Shown: positions 16,360-24,231 of the stretch, piece after piece
How positions within the stretch are numbered: position 1 is the stretch's first letter
Layout: each line of letters begins with the position of its first letter
Origin: an uncultured Clostridia bacterium
GTDB lineage: Bacteria > Bacillota > Clostridia > Saccharofermentanales > Saccharofermentanaceae
Assembly: GCA_946187935.1 (NCBI GenBank)
Contig: CAMHSJ010000017.1
Location: 1-36,521 of the forward strand
Direction: 5' to 3'
DNA length: 36,521 nt
Notes under the pieces: generated by a model
Seen by the model: only the letters and a program-made list of their open reading frames with translations
Told to the model about the DNA's origin: nothing
The model's database searches: none
Program-made: the position numbers and the translations under genes

Positions 16360-16752
16360 TCAGAACTCAACTGTTACGGGAGACTCTGTAAATGAACTGA
16401 AAACAGCCTTGGCATTCTTCATGTAGAAGACTTCGGTATTGCCGTCGTCTTCATCGTACATAGCCCTTAAAGTAGGATAGTTATCGAGCATGTCTTCTCT
16501 TGCTGCTCTGTTGTCATCTTCTGTCAGTTCACACTCTACTCTCAGCCACTTGCCGTCCTTAAAAGCACAGATCTCAGCCTTGGGATTGATGTGAAGCTGC
16601 TTTGAAACATCCTTGACCTTGCCTGTCTGGATATAGAGCTTGCCTTCGAATTCGTTTATTGTCCCGAAAGGCCTTACCCTCGGCTGACCGCCATCCATCG
16701 TAGCAAGATAGTAAGTGCCGCATTCCTTAAGAAAATCCAATACTCTCTGCAT
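16360..16752 (-). CDS. Pyridoxamine 5'-phosphate oxidase-fold (flavin-binding split-barrel) protein
   Basis: A 130-aa split-barrel protein. Seen: MQRVLDFLKECGTYYLATMDG, PRVRPFGTINEFEGKLYIQT, then KAEICAFKDGKWLRVECEL and the last strand AVFSSF. This is the stand-alone PNPOx-like family, which usually binds FMN, F420 or haem; the substrate is unknown. The start is ATG 16752, with GGAGG 8 nt upstream; a TTG five codons earlier would lie on top of that ribosome site. It follows the EAL gene by 40 bases on the same strand and precedes the zinc-ribbon gene by 14. Confidence 0.87.
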   Translation of the reverse strand: MQRVLDFLKECGTYYLATMDGGQPRVRPFGTINEFEGKLYIQTGKVKDVSKQLHINPKAEICAFKDGKWLRVECELTEDDNRAAREDMLDNYPTLRAMYDEDDGNTEVFYMKNAKAVFSSFTESPVTVEF

Positions 16753-16792
16753 AGAATATGCCTCCAAAAAAGAATCTGTCAGGACAATGATA

Positions 16793-19222
16793 TCACAAAC
16801 AGCCCAGATCGCTCAGGCAGCCGATATATATGCCTTCATTGGTCATGCCGGGCTCACTGCGCATGTGCATGGCGTGATCAGTCTTGACAGTTACATTGAT
16901 ACCGTTAACGGAAGTGATGGCTTCGATACGCTGACAGAGTCTTTCTGCGAAAGCAGTCAGTTCCTCACGTGTCTTGCCCTGGATCAGCACTGCAAAATAC
17001 GAATCCTTTGTTCTCGCGATCATGCCTTCATTCGAGACTATATCTTCGATCTCATCAGCCATGGCCTCGAGAAGAGCATTTGATATTTCCCTGCCATATG
17101 ACTCAAGGATCCTCTTATAATTATTGTTTCTCAGAATGATAAGACCGAAATCTTTACCCTTGGCAGTAAACTGGTTGGAATAATCCATGATCGTTTCAAT
17201 AAGCGAATAGATATTTCCTGCTCCGGTAACATCATCCGCCTTAACAGAATCAGCATCGATACCCAGGGTCTTACTGGCCTCATCGATATCAATGATATAA
17301 CCCATGAGTCCTACGATCTCTCCGTCACGGTAGATCGGGATCTTGGATGTCGCCGTGTTATGGACCACGCCGTCTATCACACACTGACATGACTCGACAT
17401 AATAGGTCTTGCCTTCCATGATGACCTCTTTCTCGGCCCTGTTATATCCTCGTTCACTAATGTGCCACGGCATCTCCTCGCCGCGCTTGCCAATGATATC
17501 AGAGACAGAATCAAGATGAAAATACTTAATGAAAGAATCACTTGCTCCGACATACCTGAGGTCTTTGTCCTTCCAGAAGAACTTGATACTCGAATTCCAG
17601 ATGATGTTGTGCCAGAGCAGCGAGAACTCGTCCCGGCTTTGATGATCGATCTCTGATCTTCCGTTTTCGATCAGCGTAGCGGCAGAATTAACAGACATAG
17701 GCTTAACGCAGTACAGGTACTGCTCACCCGTGGAACCGGGCAGCATCAGTATTGTCACAGTGCCCCAACGGAAGTTGCCGTCCTCTGTCTTAAACCTGAA
17801 TGCTTCCTCTATAAACCCCGGGGACCTTGCCAGCCTATCAGCCACTGTAGTCGAATCCATAAACTCGATGTATCTTGGTCTGTCATCCGGATGGATAGCA
17901 TTGTTTGCCATGATCATCGTGGAACGTTTCATATCCATTTTCTCGGGGCCTTCGAACAGTCTGAACTTTCCCAAGACAGGAGTTACACGCTGTTCTTTGG
18001 TATCGAACAAAAGCACGACTGCAAACAGACTGTTTAGTTCTCTAAGCTTGATATCCAACTGTTCCTTTTTATCAGTCAGATCATCCAAAGACATATTGGA
18101 AACTGTTGCTTTTATGATATAGCTGCCGCCATACTCTGCGACCGTACGCGTCTTCAGGCAGAAATACTGACCGTTAGCCGTATAGTAGAAAGTCTCCTGC
18201 TTATTGCTCTTCTCCGTAATCTCCGCAAATTTACGGAACTTAAACAAGAGAGGCGAGCCCTGAACGTAGAGCCTTCTGTCGACTTTGGACAGATCCGGCA
18301 GATCATCAAATACCTGGAGCTTAAAATCATCGTTCATGAACAGGGTCTTGAAGTTCTCTCCGTCATCCAGGATCAGTTCGAGAGGAGTATCAGTGCTCCT
18401 GACGTGAGATTCTGCTGCATCATAGAAATGATTCCACCTGCGTTCTTCGGTACTTATCCCCTTTGCCTGCATATTCGCAAAAGCATCTTCTATGGGCAAA
18501 GGTTTGCCGTAAAAGTAACCCTGAAGTCTGCCGCAGCCGATCTCTTTGAGAAATAAAACTTCCTCTTCTGTCTCAACCCCCTCTGCGAGCGTCATGATGT
18601 TTATGTCCTTGGCCATCGTGATAAGCGACTTCATGATCGCCTTGGATCTGGGATTCATCGATGACAGGAAAGACATGTCCATCTTCATCATGTCGAGCTC
18701 GAAGTCCTTAAGCAGATTAAGTGAAGAATAACCGCTTCCGAAATCATCCATCCAGACTGCGTATCCGCAGCTTCTGAAACCTTTGATAACATCCTGCATA
18801 AAATCGCCGTCAGTTATCATCATGCTCTCGGTGATCTCTATGTGCAGGTAGTCGCGCGGGATGTCGTACTTACTGACGGCCGCTTCGACCACTTCGAGCA
18901 TATCCAGTGTAAGGAAATCAAGTCTCGAGAAATTGATGGAGACAGGGACCATATCCATGTTCTGAGCAAGGCGGTCATAAATGTCGCTGCAGACCTTCTC
19001 GACCATGAATACATCAAGTTTATAGATCAATTCGCTCTCTTCAAGAGCGCTTATAAAGGCTGCAGGATTAAGAAACCCCAGTTCGGGGTCGTCCCATCTG
19101 GCCAGTGACTCAAAACCGCAGAGTTCACCGGTAAGTGAACGGATCACAGGCTGGTAGTAAACCTTTATCCATTCATTCCTGACCGCTTCATCGATCCTTG
19201 ATGCGATTCTGTTCCCCTGCAT
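16793..19222 (-). CDS. c-di-GMP phosphodiesterase: EAL, PAS-like modules, degenerate GGDEF
   Basis: An 809-aa signalling protein with no membrane segment. EAL domain at 10-255 with all catalytic positions: E38 in FESLARW, N97, E129 in EITESM, D159-D160 in MDDFGSGYSS, K180, E214 in LAEGVE and Q234 in LQGYFYGKPL. It should hydrolyse c-di-GMP. Three PAS-like regions follow (about 270-400, 410-535, 550-655; the last, FFWKDKDLRYVGASDSF, is clearest). The C-terminus (about 660-790) has a GGDEF fold, but the signature site reads TKDSYFAVL, so it cannot be a cyclase and may bind GTP or only regulate. Most homologues have GGDEF before EAL; here the order is reversed. GAGG is 7 nt before ATG. Confidence 0.92.
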   Translation of the reverse strand: MQGNRIASRIDEAVRNEWIKVYYQPVIRSLTGELCGFESLARWDDPELGFLNPAAFISALEESELIYKLDVFMVEKVCSDIYDRLAQNMDMVPVSINFSRLDFLTLDMLEVVEAAVSKYDIPRDYLHIEITESMMITDGDFMQDVIKGFRSCGYAVWMDDFGSGYSSLNLLKDFELDMMKMDMSFLSSMNPRSKAIMKSLITMAKDINIMTLAEGVETEEEVLFLKEIGCGRLQGYFYGKPLPIEDAFANMQAKGISTEERRWNHFYDAAESHVRSTDTPLELILDDGENFKTLFMNDDFKLQVFDDLPDLSKVDRRLYVQGSPLLFKFRKFAEITEKSNKQETFYYTANGQYFCLKTRTVAEYGGSYIIKATVSNMSLDDLTDKKEQLDIKLRELNSLFAVVLLFDTKEQRVTPVLGKFRLFEGPEKMDMKRSTMIMANNAIHPDDRPRYIEFMDSTTVADRLARSPGFIEEAFRFKTEDGNFRWGTVTILMLPGSTGEQYLYCVKPMSVNSAATLIENGRSEIDHQSRDEFSLLWHNIIWNSSIKFFWKDKDLRYVGASDSFIKYFHLDSVSDIIGKRGEEMPWHISERGYNRAEKEVIMEGKTYYVESCQCVIDGVVHNTATSKIPIYRDGEIVGLMGYIIDIDEASKTLGIDADSVKADDVTGAGNIYSLIETIMDYSNQFTAKGKDFGLIILRNNNYKRILESYGREISNALLEAMADEIEDIVSNEGMIARTKDSYFAVLIQGKTREELTAFAERLCQRIEAITSVNGINVTVKTDHAMHMRSEPGMTNEGIYIGCLSDLGCL

Positions 19223-19267
19223 GGCAGATCCTCATTATCTTTAGAAAGAGCCCGGACCTTAGTAAAT

Positions 19268-19301
19268 GGTCCATACATGTTTAGTATAACATACACGGAC
19301 C
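19268..19301 (-). promoter_or_regulatory. EAL-gene promoter with centred dyad
   Basis: The minus strand has an extended -10 TGTTATACT (19291-19283). GGTCC and ATGTT arms flank it symmetrically (11 of 14 positions pair), from 19268 to 19301, with the centre on the -10 itself. Such a dyad would suit a dimeric repressor, though none is identified. The leader to ATG 19222 would be about 54 nt. Confidence 0.5.
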
Positions 19302-19320
19302 CATAAATGATAAATCTGCT

Positions 19321-21651
19321 TTACTTCTTCACTTTCCTGACAGTTCCGCTGCCGCCGTCGACCGTTACGAGATCACCTGTCTTAAGGACAGTCGTCGCAT
19401 TTCCGCAGCCGACTACTGCGGGTATGCCGAATTCCCTTGCAACGATCGCAGCGTGTGATAATGGTGCTCCTATATCTGTAACTATTGCGGCAACCTTCGG
19501 GAATACAGGCGTCCATCCTACGTTGGTCGCCAAAGTGACAAGGATCTCGCCTTTTTGAATCTCATCTATCGAGCTTACGTCTTTGACCACGCGGACTCTT
19601 GCGGTAACTCTTCCCGAAGCTCCCGCGAAGCCTTTTACATCAAAGTCCGTCTTCATATCCTCAGATGAATAGTCCCCGCAATAGAAGTCAAAGCGCTTGT
19701 CATCATCTGCCATCCACTTATCAGGATCAAAGCGCCCAAGTATCACCGCAGGGAACTGAGGATACTCAAGATATCTTTTGTAATTTGCTCTTCTTGACGG
19801 GATCAGATCAAGGCAGCTCTTATCCCCTTTAAGAAGGCTTATCACTTCATCTGCGCCCAACATGAACACATCGCCCTCTATCCCCGTGACCTTGCCTGTC
19901 TTTAGCAGGAATTCACGGTAAACGCAGAAGATATAAACACCCTTGCTCCTTATATTCTCACGGAACTGATTGGCATGGATGAACTTTGCCATCTGCTTAT
20001 CGATCCACTTAGACTTGCCCGGGAAGCGGGATTTAAACTCAGACAGCGCCTCTTCGTACTGCCTTGCCTGCTGCTCTCTCATGGCTCCGAGGTCAGCATC
20101 AGATTCCTTATACTGCCTTATGCGCTCATCAACAAAGGACGGATCCTCATATGGCCTCGGCTCCATAAGTTCCATCTCGTTGATGCATCTGTGTCCGCAC
20201 TCCCTTATATAGTCTTCCCTGCTCATCGACCCGTTTATAACGTCTTCTATGAGAAGGACAGGCTTCATGCTGTCTAACGTTCCCAAAGACCCTCCCAGGA
20301 GCCTTGCCGCCATCTCCTGTCCTGCGATCTTTGTAAGTTTCCCCCTGAGCGAAAAGAGCGGCACCATAGCCGCACCTGAGCATGTCATGATCGAAGCAAG
20401 ACCATCGTTAAGGCTCGGAATAAACCTGTCATTCCACATGCTCAAAAGAGATGCCTCATCTTCTTTGGTCCTGACTTCCTCAATTAGTTTTTTGGAAATG
20501 ATTTCAAGATCATCCACCATCTTCTGCTTCTGTTTTCTTGTGAGCTTGCTCTTATTCTTCGGGAAGATGATCCTTCTGACATTAGATAAGAATTCCTTCC
20601 TGCTGACAGGTGAGATCGGCATATCAAGGCCATCGGGGATATTGCCGACAAGATCTTTTATCGCATCAAACGCTTCTTTTCTGGTCTTGCCGAATGATAC
20701 GAGTATAGACATCATGACAGTGATATTCATGTATGCCTGACCGCAAACATTATCGAGCCAGCTTGGAAGACCTAACATTTCGTTTATCTTGACCAGGACG
20801 CTGTATGTAGCAGGAGACAAGGGCTTCATGAAGATCTCCCCGACATTGGTCTTGGTCAGGAGCTTATACCCTGCCCTGCTGCCGTTGATATCGTAGTGAT
20901 CCATGTCATATCCCCTGAGCGTTGTTACGGGTCTTGCCTGGAGGATATATACCCTTCCTTCTGATATGGCCCATTCGATATCCATGGGCATTTTATAAAG
21001 CTTTTTTATCTTGGCGACATAACCCGCGAGCATTTTGGCATAAGGCCTCATCTCATCAGGTCCTTCGAACTCATACTTGACTGCATTGATCTTGAACTCA
21101 ATGGCGTTGGAAGCTCCTGATACGAGCAGTTCTCCCTCGCCTTTTACATAGTTTCCGATATAGTATTCATCTCTTCCCGAGATCGGGTCAGACGTAAAGA
21201 TCACTCCCGCAAACTGAGGCTTAACAAATATCTGGATAACGACTGCTATGCCGTCTTTGCCGTCACTGATACTGTCTTTATACTCTCTCACCCTGCTGCT
21301 GTCAGCAGATGAAATGACATGTCTTACAGCCTCTAATATGCCGCCGGCCTTGACATCTGTCACCGTCTCATACTGCCCTGCAAACGACGCGTTATCTCCA
21401 TCCTCCGATAAAGCCGATGACCTTACCGCATAAGTGCACGCTGTACTTAAGCTGCCGCTCAGCCTGATGATCTCTTCTTCGGCATCTTCTCTTATGCTTC
21501 CCCCGTCAAAAGCAGAAGATATTACTGCGTATCCTTCAGGTACGTTAAGTTTTGCCGAGCTGAGCATCAGATCCAGCGAGAAAGCTTTGCCTCCTATCTT
21601 GCCTTTTTGTTCTTGCGGCACTTTCCCGAGTTCAAAAATATATCTCATCAT
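19321..21651 (-). CDS. Rifampin phosphotransferase-like / PEP synthase-like dikinase
   Basis: A 776-aa enzyme. N-terminal ATP-grasp PEP/pyruvate-binding domain (1-245): KIGGKAFSLDLM, VRSSALSEDGDNASFAGQYE, VKPQFAGVIFTSDPISG and VYILQARPVTT. C-terminal swivelling His domain (about 690-776): VTLATNVGWTPVFPK and GAPLSHAAIVAREFGIPAVV with the likely phospho-His H733. It lacks the C-terminal PEP-binding TIM barrel of true PEP synthase. The middle (250-680) has HRCINEMELMEPRPYEDP and FRENIRSKGVYIFCVYREF, matching the substrate-binding part of rifampin phosphotransferases. The expected reaction is ATP-dependent transfer of the beta phosphate to an unknown acceptor. Its ATG overlaps the tetR stop by 4 nt; a second ATG at 21648 has better spacing to the ribosome site. 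Confidence 0.85.
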   Translation of the reverse strand: MMRYIFELGKVPQEQKGKIGGKAFSLDLMLSSAKLNVPEGYAVISSAFDGGSIREDAEEEIIRLSGSLSTACTYAVRSSALSEDGDNASFAGQYETVTDVKAGGILEAVRHVISSADSSRVREYKDSISDGKDGIAVVIQIFVKPQFAGVIFTSDPISGRDEYYIGNYVKGEGELLVSGASNAIEFKINAVKYEFEGPDEMRPYAKMLAGYVAKIKKLYKMPMDIEWAISEGRVYILQARPVTTLRGYDMDHYDINGSRAGYKLLTKTNVGEIFMKPLSPATYSVLVKINEMLGLPSWLDNVCGQAYMNITVMMSILVSFGKTRKEAFDAIKDLVGNIPDGLDMPISPVSRKEFLSNVRRIIFPKNKSKLTRKQKQKMVDDLEIISKKLIEEVRTKEDEASLLSMWNDRFIPSLNDGLASIMTCSGAAMVPLFSLRGKLTKIAGQEMAARLLGGSLGTLDSMKPVLLIEDVINGSMSREDYIRECGHRCINEMELMEPRPYEDPSFVDERIRQYKESDADLGAMREQQARQYEEALSEFKSRFPGKSKWIDKQMAKFIHANQFRENIRSKGVYIFCVYREFLLKTGKVTGIEGDVFMLGADEVISLLKGDKSCLDLIPSRRANYKRYLEYPQFPAVILGRFDPDKWMADDDKRFDFYCGDYSSEDMKTDFDVKGFAGASGRVTARVRVVKDVSSIDEIQKGEILVTLATNVGWTPVFPKVAAIVTDIGAPLSHAAIVAREFGIPAVVGCGNATTVLKTGDLVTVDGGSGTVRKVKK

Positions 21652-22229
21652 TCCCCTCCCAACAGGAGATCGACTCTCATGCTGATCACATTCCTTAAGA
21701 CTTCATCGTCATCCAGGTCGATCCCGAATCCCTTCTTGATCTCATCTTTCCTATATATCATCAGCTGCATCATAGTTGAGAGTTCATATGCTATAAGCCT
21801 GCATTCTTCATCAGTCTTCCTGCCTTTATAGTGCATGGACACCAGGCCGCTCGAAAAAGAAGGCTCTGACAGGTCACGCCTGAACAGGACAAAAGACGTG
21901 ATCACCTTAGTGAAATTGTAGTTTTCTATAAGACATTTGCTGACTATGAAGTGGAGTTTCTTGAGCTTGTCTTTGGGCGTCATGTCTGAATCAACGATGC
22001 CCTTAACATTTTCCTTGTCCAGGAAATGAAGATACTCTTTCTCAAAGGTCTTGTGGAGCAGTTCTTCTCTTGAACCGAAGCAGTAATTGATCATGGAAGC
22101 CTTTACGCCTGCTCTGTCTGCTATCTGCCTTGAGGTAACTGACAGCGGATCATCAGTTTCTTCCATAAGGGACATGGCAGCTCTTAAGAGCTTGTCTTTG
22201 GTAATGCCCAGTTTCTCGTCTTTATTCAT
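21648..22229 (-). CDS. TetR-family transcriptional regulator
   Basis: A 193-aa TetR regulator. N-terminal helix-turn-helix: KDKLLRAAMSLMEE, then SVTSRQIADRAGVKASMINY and CFGSREELLHKTF. The ligand domain is helical with no recognisable motif. I prefer ATG 22229 (MNKDEKLG), as the upstream ATG at 22253 lies within the palindromic operator and has no ribosome site; the site for 22229 is itself only a weak GGGG. It overlaps the Rph-like gene by 4 nt, so the regulator and enzyme are one operon, a common layout where TetR senses the enzyme's substrate. Confidence 0.88.
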   Translation of the reverse strand: MNKDEKLGITKDKLLRAAMSLMEETDDPLSVTSRQIADRAGVKASMINYCFGSREELLHKTFEKEYLHFLDKENVKGIVDSDMTPKDKLKKLHFIVSKCLIENYNFTKVITSFVLFRRDLSEPSFSSGLVSMHYKGRKTDEECRLIAYELSTMMQLMIYRKDEIKKGFGIDLDDDEVLRNVISMRVDLLLGGE

Positions 22230-22251
22230 ATATAAAACCCCGTGCCGCAGC

Positions 22252-22273
22252 ATTATTGAACGCGTTCAATAAT
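22252..22273. promoter_or_regulatory. Perfect 22-bp palindrome, likely TetR operator
   Basis: ATTATTGAACG followed by its exact reverse complement CGTTCAATAAT. It is centred about 33 bases upstream of the tetR start. Fully symmetrical TTGAAC-GTTCAA sites of this size are typical TetR-family operators, so this most likely mediates autoregulation of the tetR/Rph-like operon. Confidence 0.75.
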
Positions 22274-22362
22274 ATGTTACCATCAGCCTCCCCACTCTGC
22301 AAGACGAAAATCGTACTTCCCGGATACGATTTATATTGAAATCCGCCCCGGGTAATGTAAAA

Positions 22363-22416
22363 TATAATTGTTATATATGGCTACCCCCGTACCATAACTA
22401 TGGTGCGGGGTCTTTT
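22363..22416 (+). promoter_or_regulatory. Flotillin promoter and leader hairpin
   Basis: A consensus TATAAT (22363-22368) predicts a start near 22375. The leader at once forms a strong hairpin: 22385-22395 pairs with 22400-22410 (11 pairs including one G-U, loop AACT), followed by TCTTTT. This has the form of an intrinsic terminator placed between promoter and ribosome site, so it may be an attenuator or a 5' stabilising stem. No -35 at normal spacing is evident (TTGAAA is 21 bp away). Confidence 0.55.
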
Positions 22417-22439
22417 AAAGGAATAAGGAGGAAAAGGAA

Positions 22440-24002
22440 ATGCCTGATTTTTTAACAGTGCCCGTAATCATTGCGATCATCGTAGCTGTTTTTTTACTCG
22501 TAGTGCTGATCTCCAGCTACGTAAAGGCACCGCCGGATAAGGCGTACATCATCTCAGGTCTTCGCAAGAACCCGAAGATCCTGATCGGTAGAGCAGGACT
22601 CAAGATCCCGTTTTTCGAGAGGAAGGACGAACTGCTCGTAAAGCAGATCAGCATCGACATCAAGACTGACGGCTATGTACCTACGGCAGACTTCATCGGT
22701 GTAAACATCGATGCAGTTGCAAAGGTAAGAGTCATGAGCGAGGGAGAAGGCGTAAGGCTCGCCATGAAGAACTTCCTCAACATGAAGGAACAGCAGATCG
22801 CCGAGTCTCTCGTAGATTCCCTGCAGGGTAACATGAGAGAGATCATCGGTACGATCACCCTCAAGGATCTGTGCAACGACAGAAAGAAGTTCGGTGACGA
22901 GGTACAGCAGAAAGCCCAGGAGGACATGAAGCGTCTCGGTATCGAGATCATCTCCTGCAACGTTCAGCACGTAACCGATGAGAAGGACCTCATCAATGCT
23001 TTAGGTCAGGACAACATGGCCAAGATCCAGAAGGATGCAAGCATTGCCAAGGCTCAGGCAGACAGAGACGTCGCCATTGCGCAGGCTCAGGCAGAGAAGG
23101 AAGCTAACGATGCCAAGGTCTTGGCTGACACTGAGATCGCCGTAAAGCAGAATGAACTCTCCATCAGAAAGGCAGAGCTCAAGACTGTAGAAGACACCAA
23201 GAAGGCTGAAGCTGATGCTGCTTATGAGATCCAGAAGGAAGCACAGCGTAAGACGATCGAGGTAACAAAGACCAACGCTGACATCGCACGTCAGGAGAAG
23301 GAAGTCGACCTCAAGAGGAAGGAAGCAGAAGTTAAAGAGCAGGCTCTCGACGCTGAAGTCAAGAAGAAGGCAGAAGCTGAGAAGTTTGCTAAGCAGCAGG
23401 CTGCTGATGCCGAGCTCTATGAGAGACAGCGAAATGCCGAAGCTGAGAAGTTCGAACTCGAGAAGAAGGCCGAGGCCAGAAAGGTCCAGGCTGAGGCAGA
23501 GCTTTTCGCAAAGGCTCAGGAAGCTGAAGGTATCCGCAAGGTCGGTGAAGCTGAGGCTGCGGCGATCGCCGCAAAGGGTTTAGCAGAAGCTGAGGCTCTC
23601 GAGAAGAAGGCAGAAGCAATGAAGAAGTACGGTCAGGCAGCCATGATGGAAATGATCGTTAAGGCACTTCCTGAAATGGCAGCAGAGATCGCAAAGCCTC
23701 TGTCAACGATCGACAAGGTTACCATCATCGACTCAGGCAACGGTTCTGAGACAGGCGTAGGTTCGATGGGTTCTTATGTACCCCAGGTCCTCGCCAAGAC
23801 GATCGAGTCTGTAAAAGAGACCACAGGTATCGACATCAGAGAGATCATGAAGGCTGAGACATATGATGCCAAGGTCAACAAGAACATAACAGTCAGCGGA
23901 CTTGATAATCTTCAGACACTGAACGTTGCTTCAGGTGATGTCATATCAAACGAAGCACCTCAGGTTCCCGAAGCACCTGCCGAGGCTGACAGCGAAGAGT
24001 AA
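22440..24002 (+). CDS. floT: Flotillin-like SPFH/band 7 membrane scaffold protein
   Basis: A 520-aa protein. One N-terminal membrane segment (about 7-27), an SPFH/PHB domain (about 30-200; VKAPPDKAYIISGLRKNP, LKIPFFERKDEL, MKRLGIEIISCNVQHVTD), a long Ala/Glu/Lys coiled coil (about 205-400, many AEAE and KAEAE runs), and a C-terminal flotillin domain (YGQAAMMEMIVKALPEMA and KPLSTIDKVTIID). Size and order match FloT/YuaG, which organises functional membrane microdomains. The NfeD-type partner often beside floT is absent here. AAGGAGGA stands before ATG. Codon choice is strongly biased, which suggests high expression. A strong terminator follows. Confidence 0.93.
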   Translation: MPDFLTVPVIIAIIVAVFLLVVLISSYVKAPPDKAYIISGLRKNPKILIGRAGLKIPFFERKDELLVKQISIDIKTDGYVPTADFIGVNIDAVAKVRVMSEGEGVRLAMKNFLNMKEQQIAESLVDSLQGNMREIIGTITLKDLCNDRKKFGDEVQQKAQEDMKRLGIEIISCNVQHVTDEKDLINALGQDNMAKIQKDASIAKAQADRDVAIAQAQAEKEANDAKVLADTEIAVKQNELSIRKAELKTVEDTKKAEADAAYEIQKEAQRKTIEVTKTNADIARQEKEVDLKRKEAEVKEQALDAEVKKKAEAEKFAKQQAADAELYERQRNAEAEKFELEKKAEARKVQAEAELFAKAQEAEGIRKVGEAEAAAIAAKGLAEAEALEKKAEAMKKYGQAAMMEMIVKALPEMAAEIAKPLSTIDKVTIIDSGNGSETGVGSMGSYVPQVLAKTIESVKETTGIDIREIMKAETYDAKVNKNITVSGLDNLQTLNVASGDVISNEAPQVPEAPAEADSEE

Positions 24003-24022
24003 ACTGATCTAATCTGAAACAG

Positions 24023-24055
24023 CAGGGTGACCCACTTAGTGGATCACCCTGTTTT
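24023..24055 (+). terminator. Intrinsic terminator after flotillin
   Basis: CAGGGTGA (24023-24030) pairs with TCACCCTG (24044-24051); an inner CCAC/GTGG pair and a TTA loop extend the stem after one mismatch. TTTT follows at 24052-24055. Confidence 0.9.
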
Positions 24056-24057
24056 AG

Positions 24058-24231
24058 TTTCATCAAAAAGTTCCATAATACTTGGCAGCTTTTGTTGAAT
24101 TCTTTTCGAAAAAGACGATTATTCAATACAGAGTGCCATGCAGCTGGGAATGAATATTGGAATCTTAAGCTTCTGCCGGCACATATTCATAATAAAGTGC
24201 CCGCATACTTGAATGCTTATGTTGAATCTTA
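24058..24231. repeat. Intergenic repeat array, locus B (three 47-bp units, 63-64-bp period)
   Basis: Units are 24058-24104, 24121-24167 and 24185-24231. Units 1 and 3 match at 33 of 47 positions without gaps; units 2 and 3 at 26, with identical or near-identical ends (ATTCA start, GAATCTTA end) and a shared AGTGCC core. Spacers are 16 and 17 bases. The period equals that of locus A. The array fills the gap between the flotillin terminator and the phosphoesterase, and the last unit ends on the stop codon of the latter (24229-24231). Confidence 0.7.

Noticed and set aside
19321..21651. True phosphoenolpyruvate synthase
   Set aside because: The C-terminal PEP-binding TIM barrel is missing and the His domain is last, which is the rifampin phosphotransferase order.
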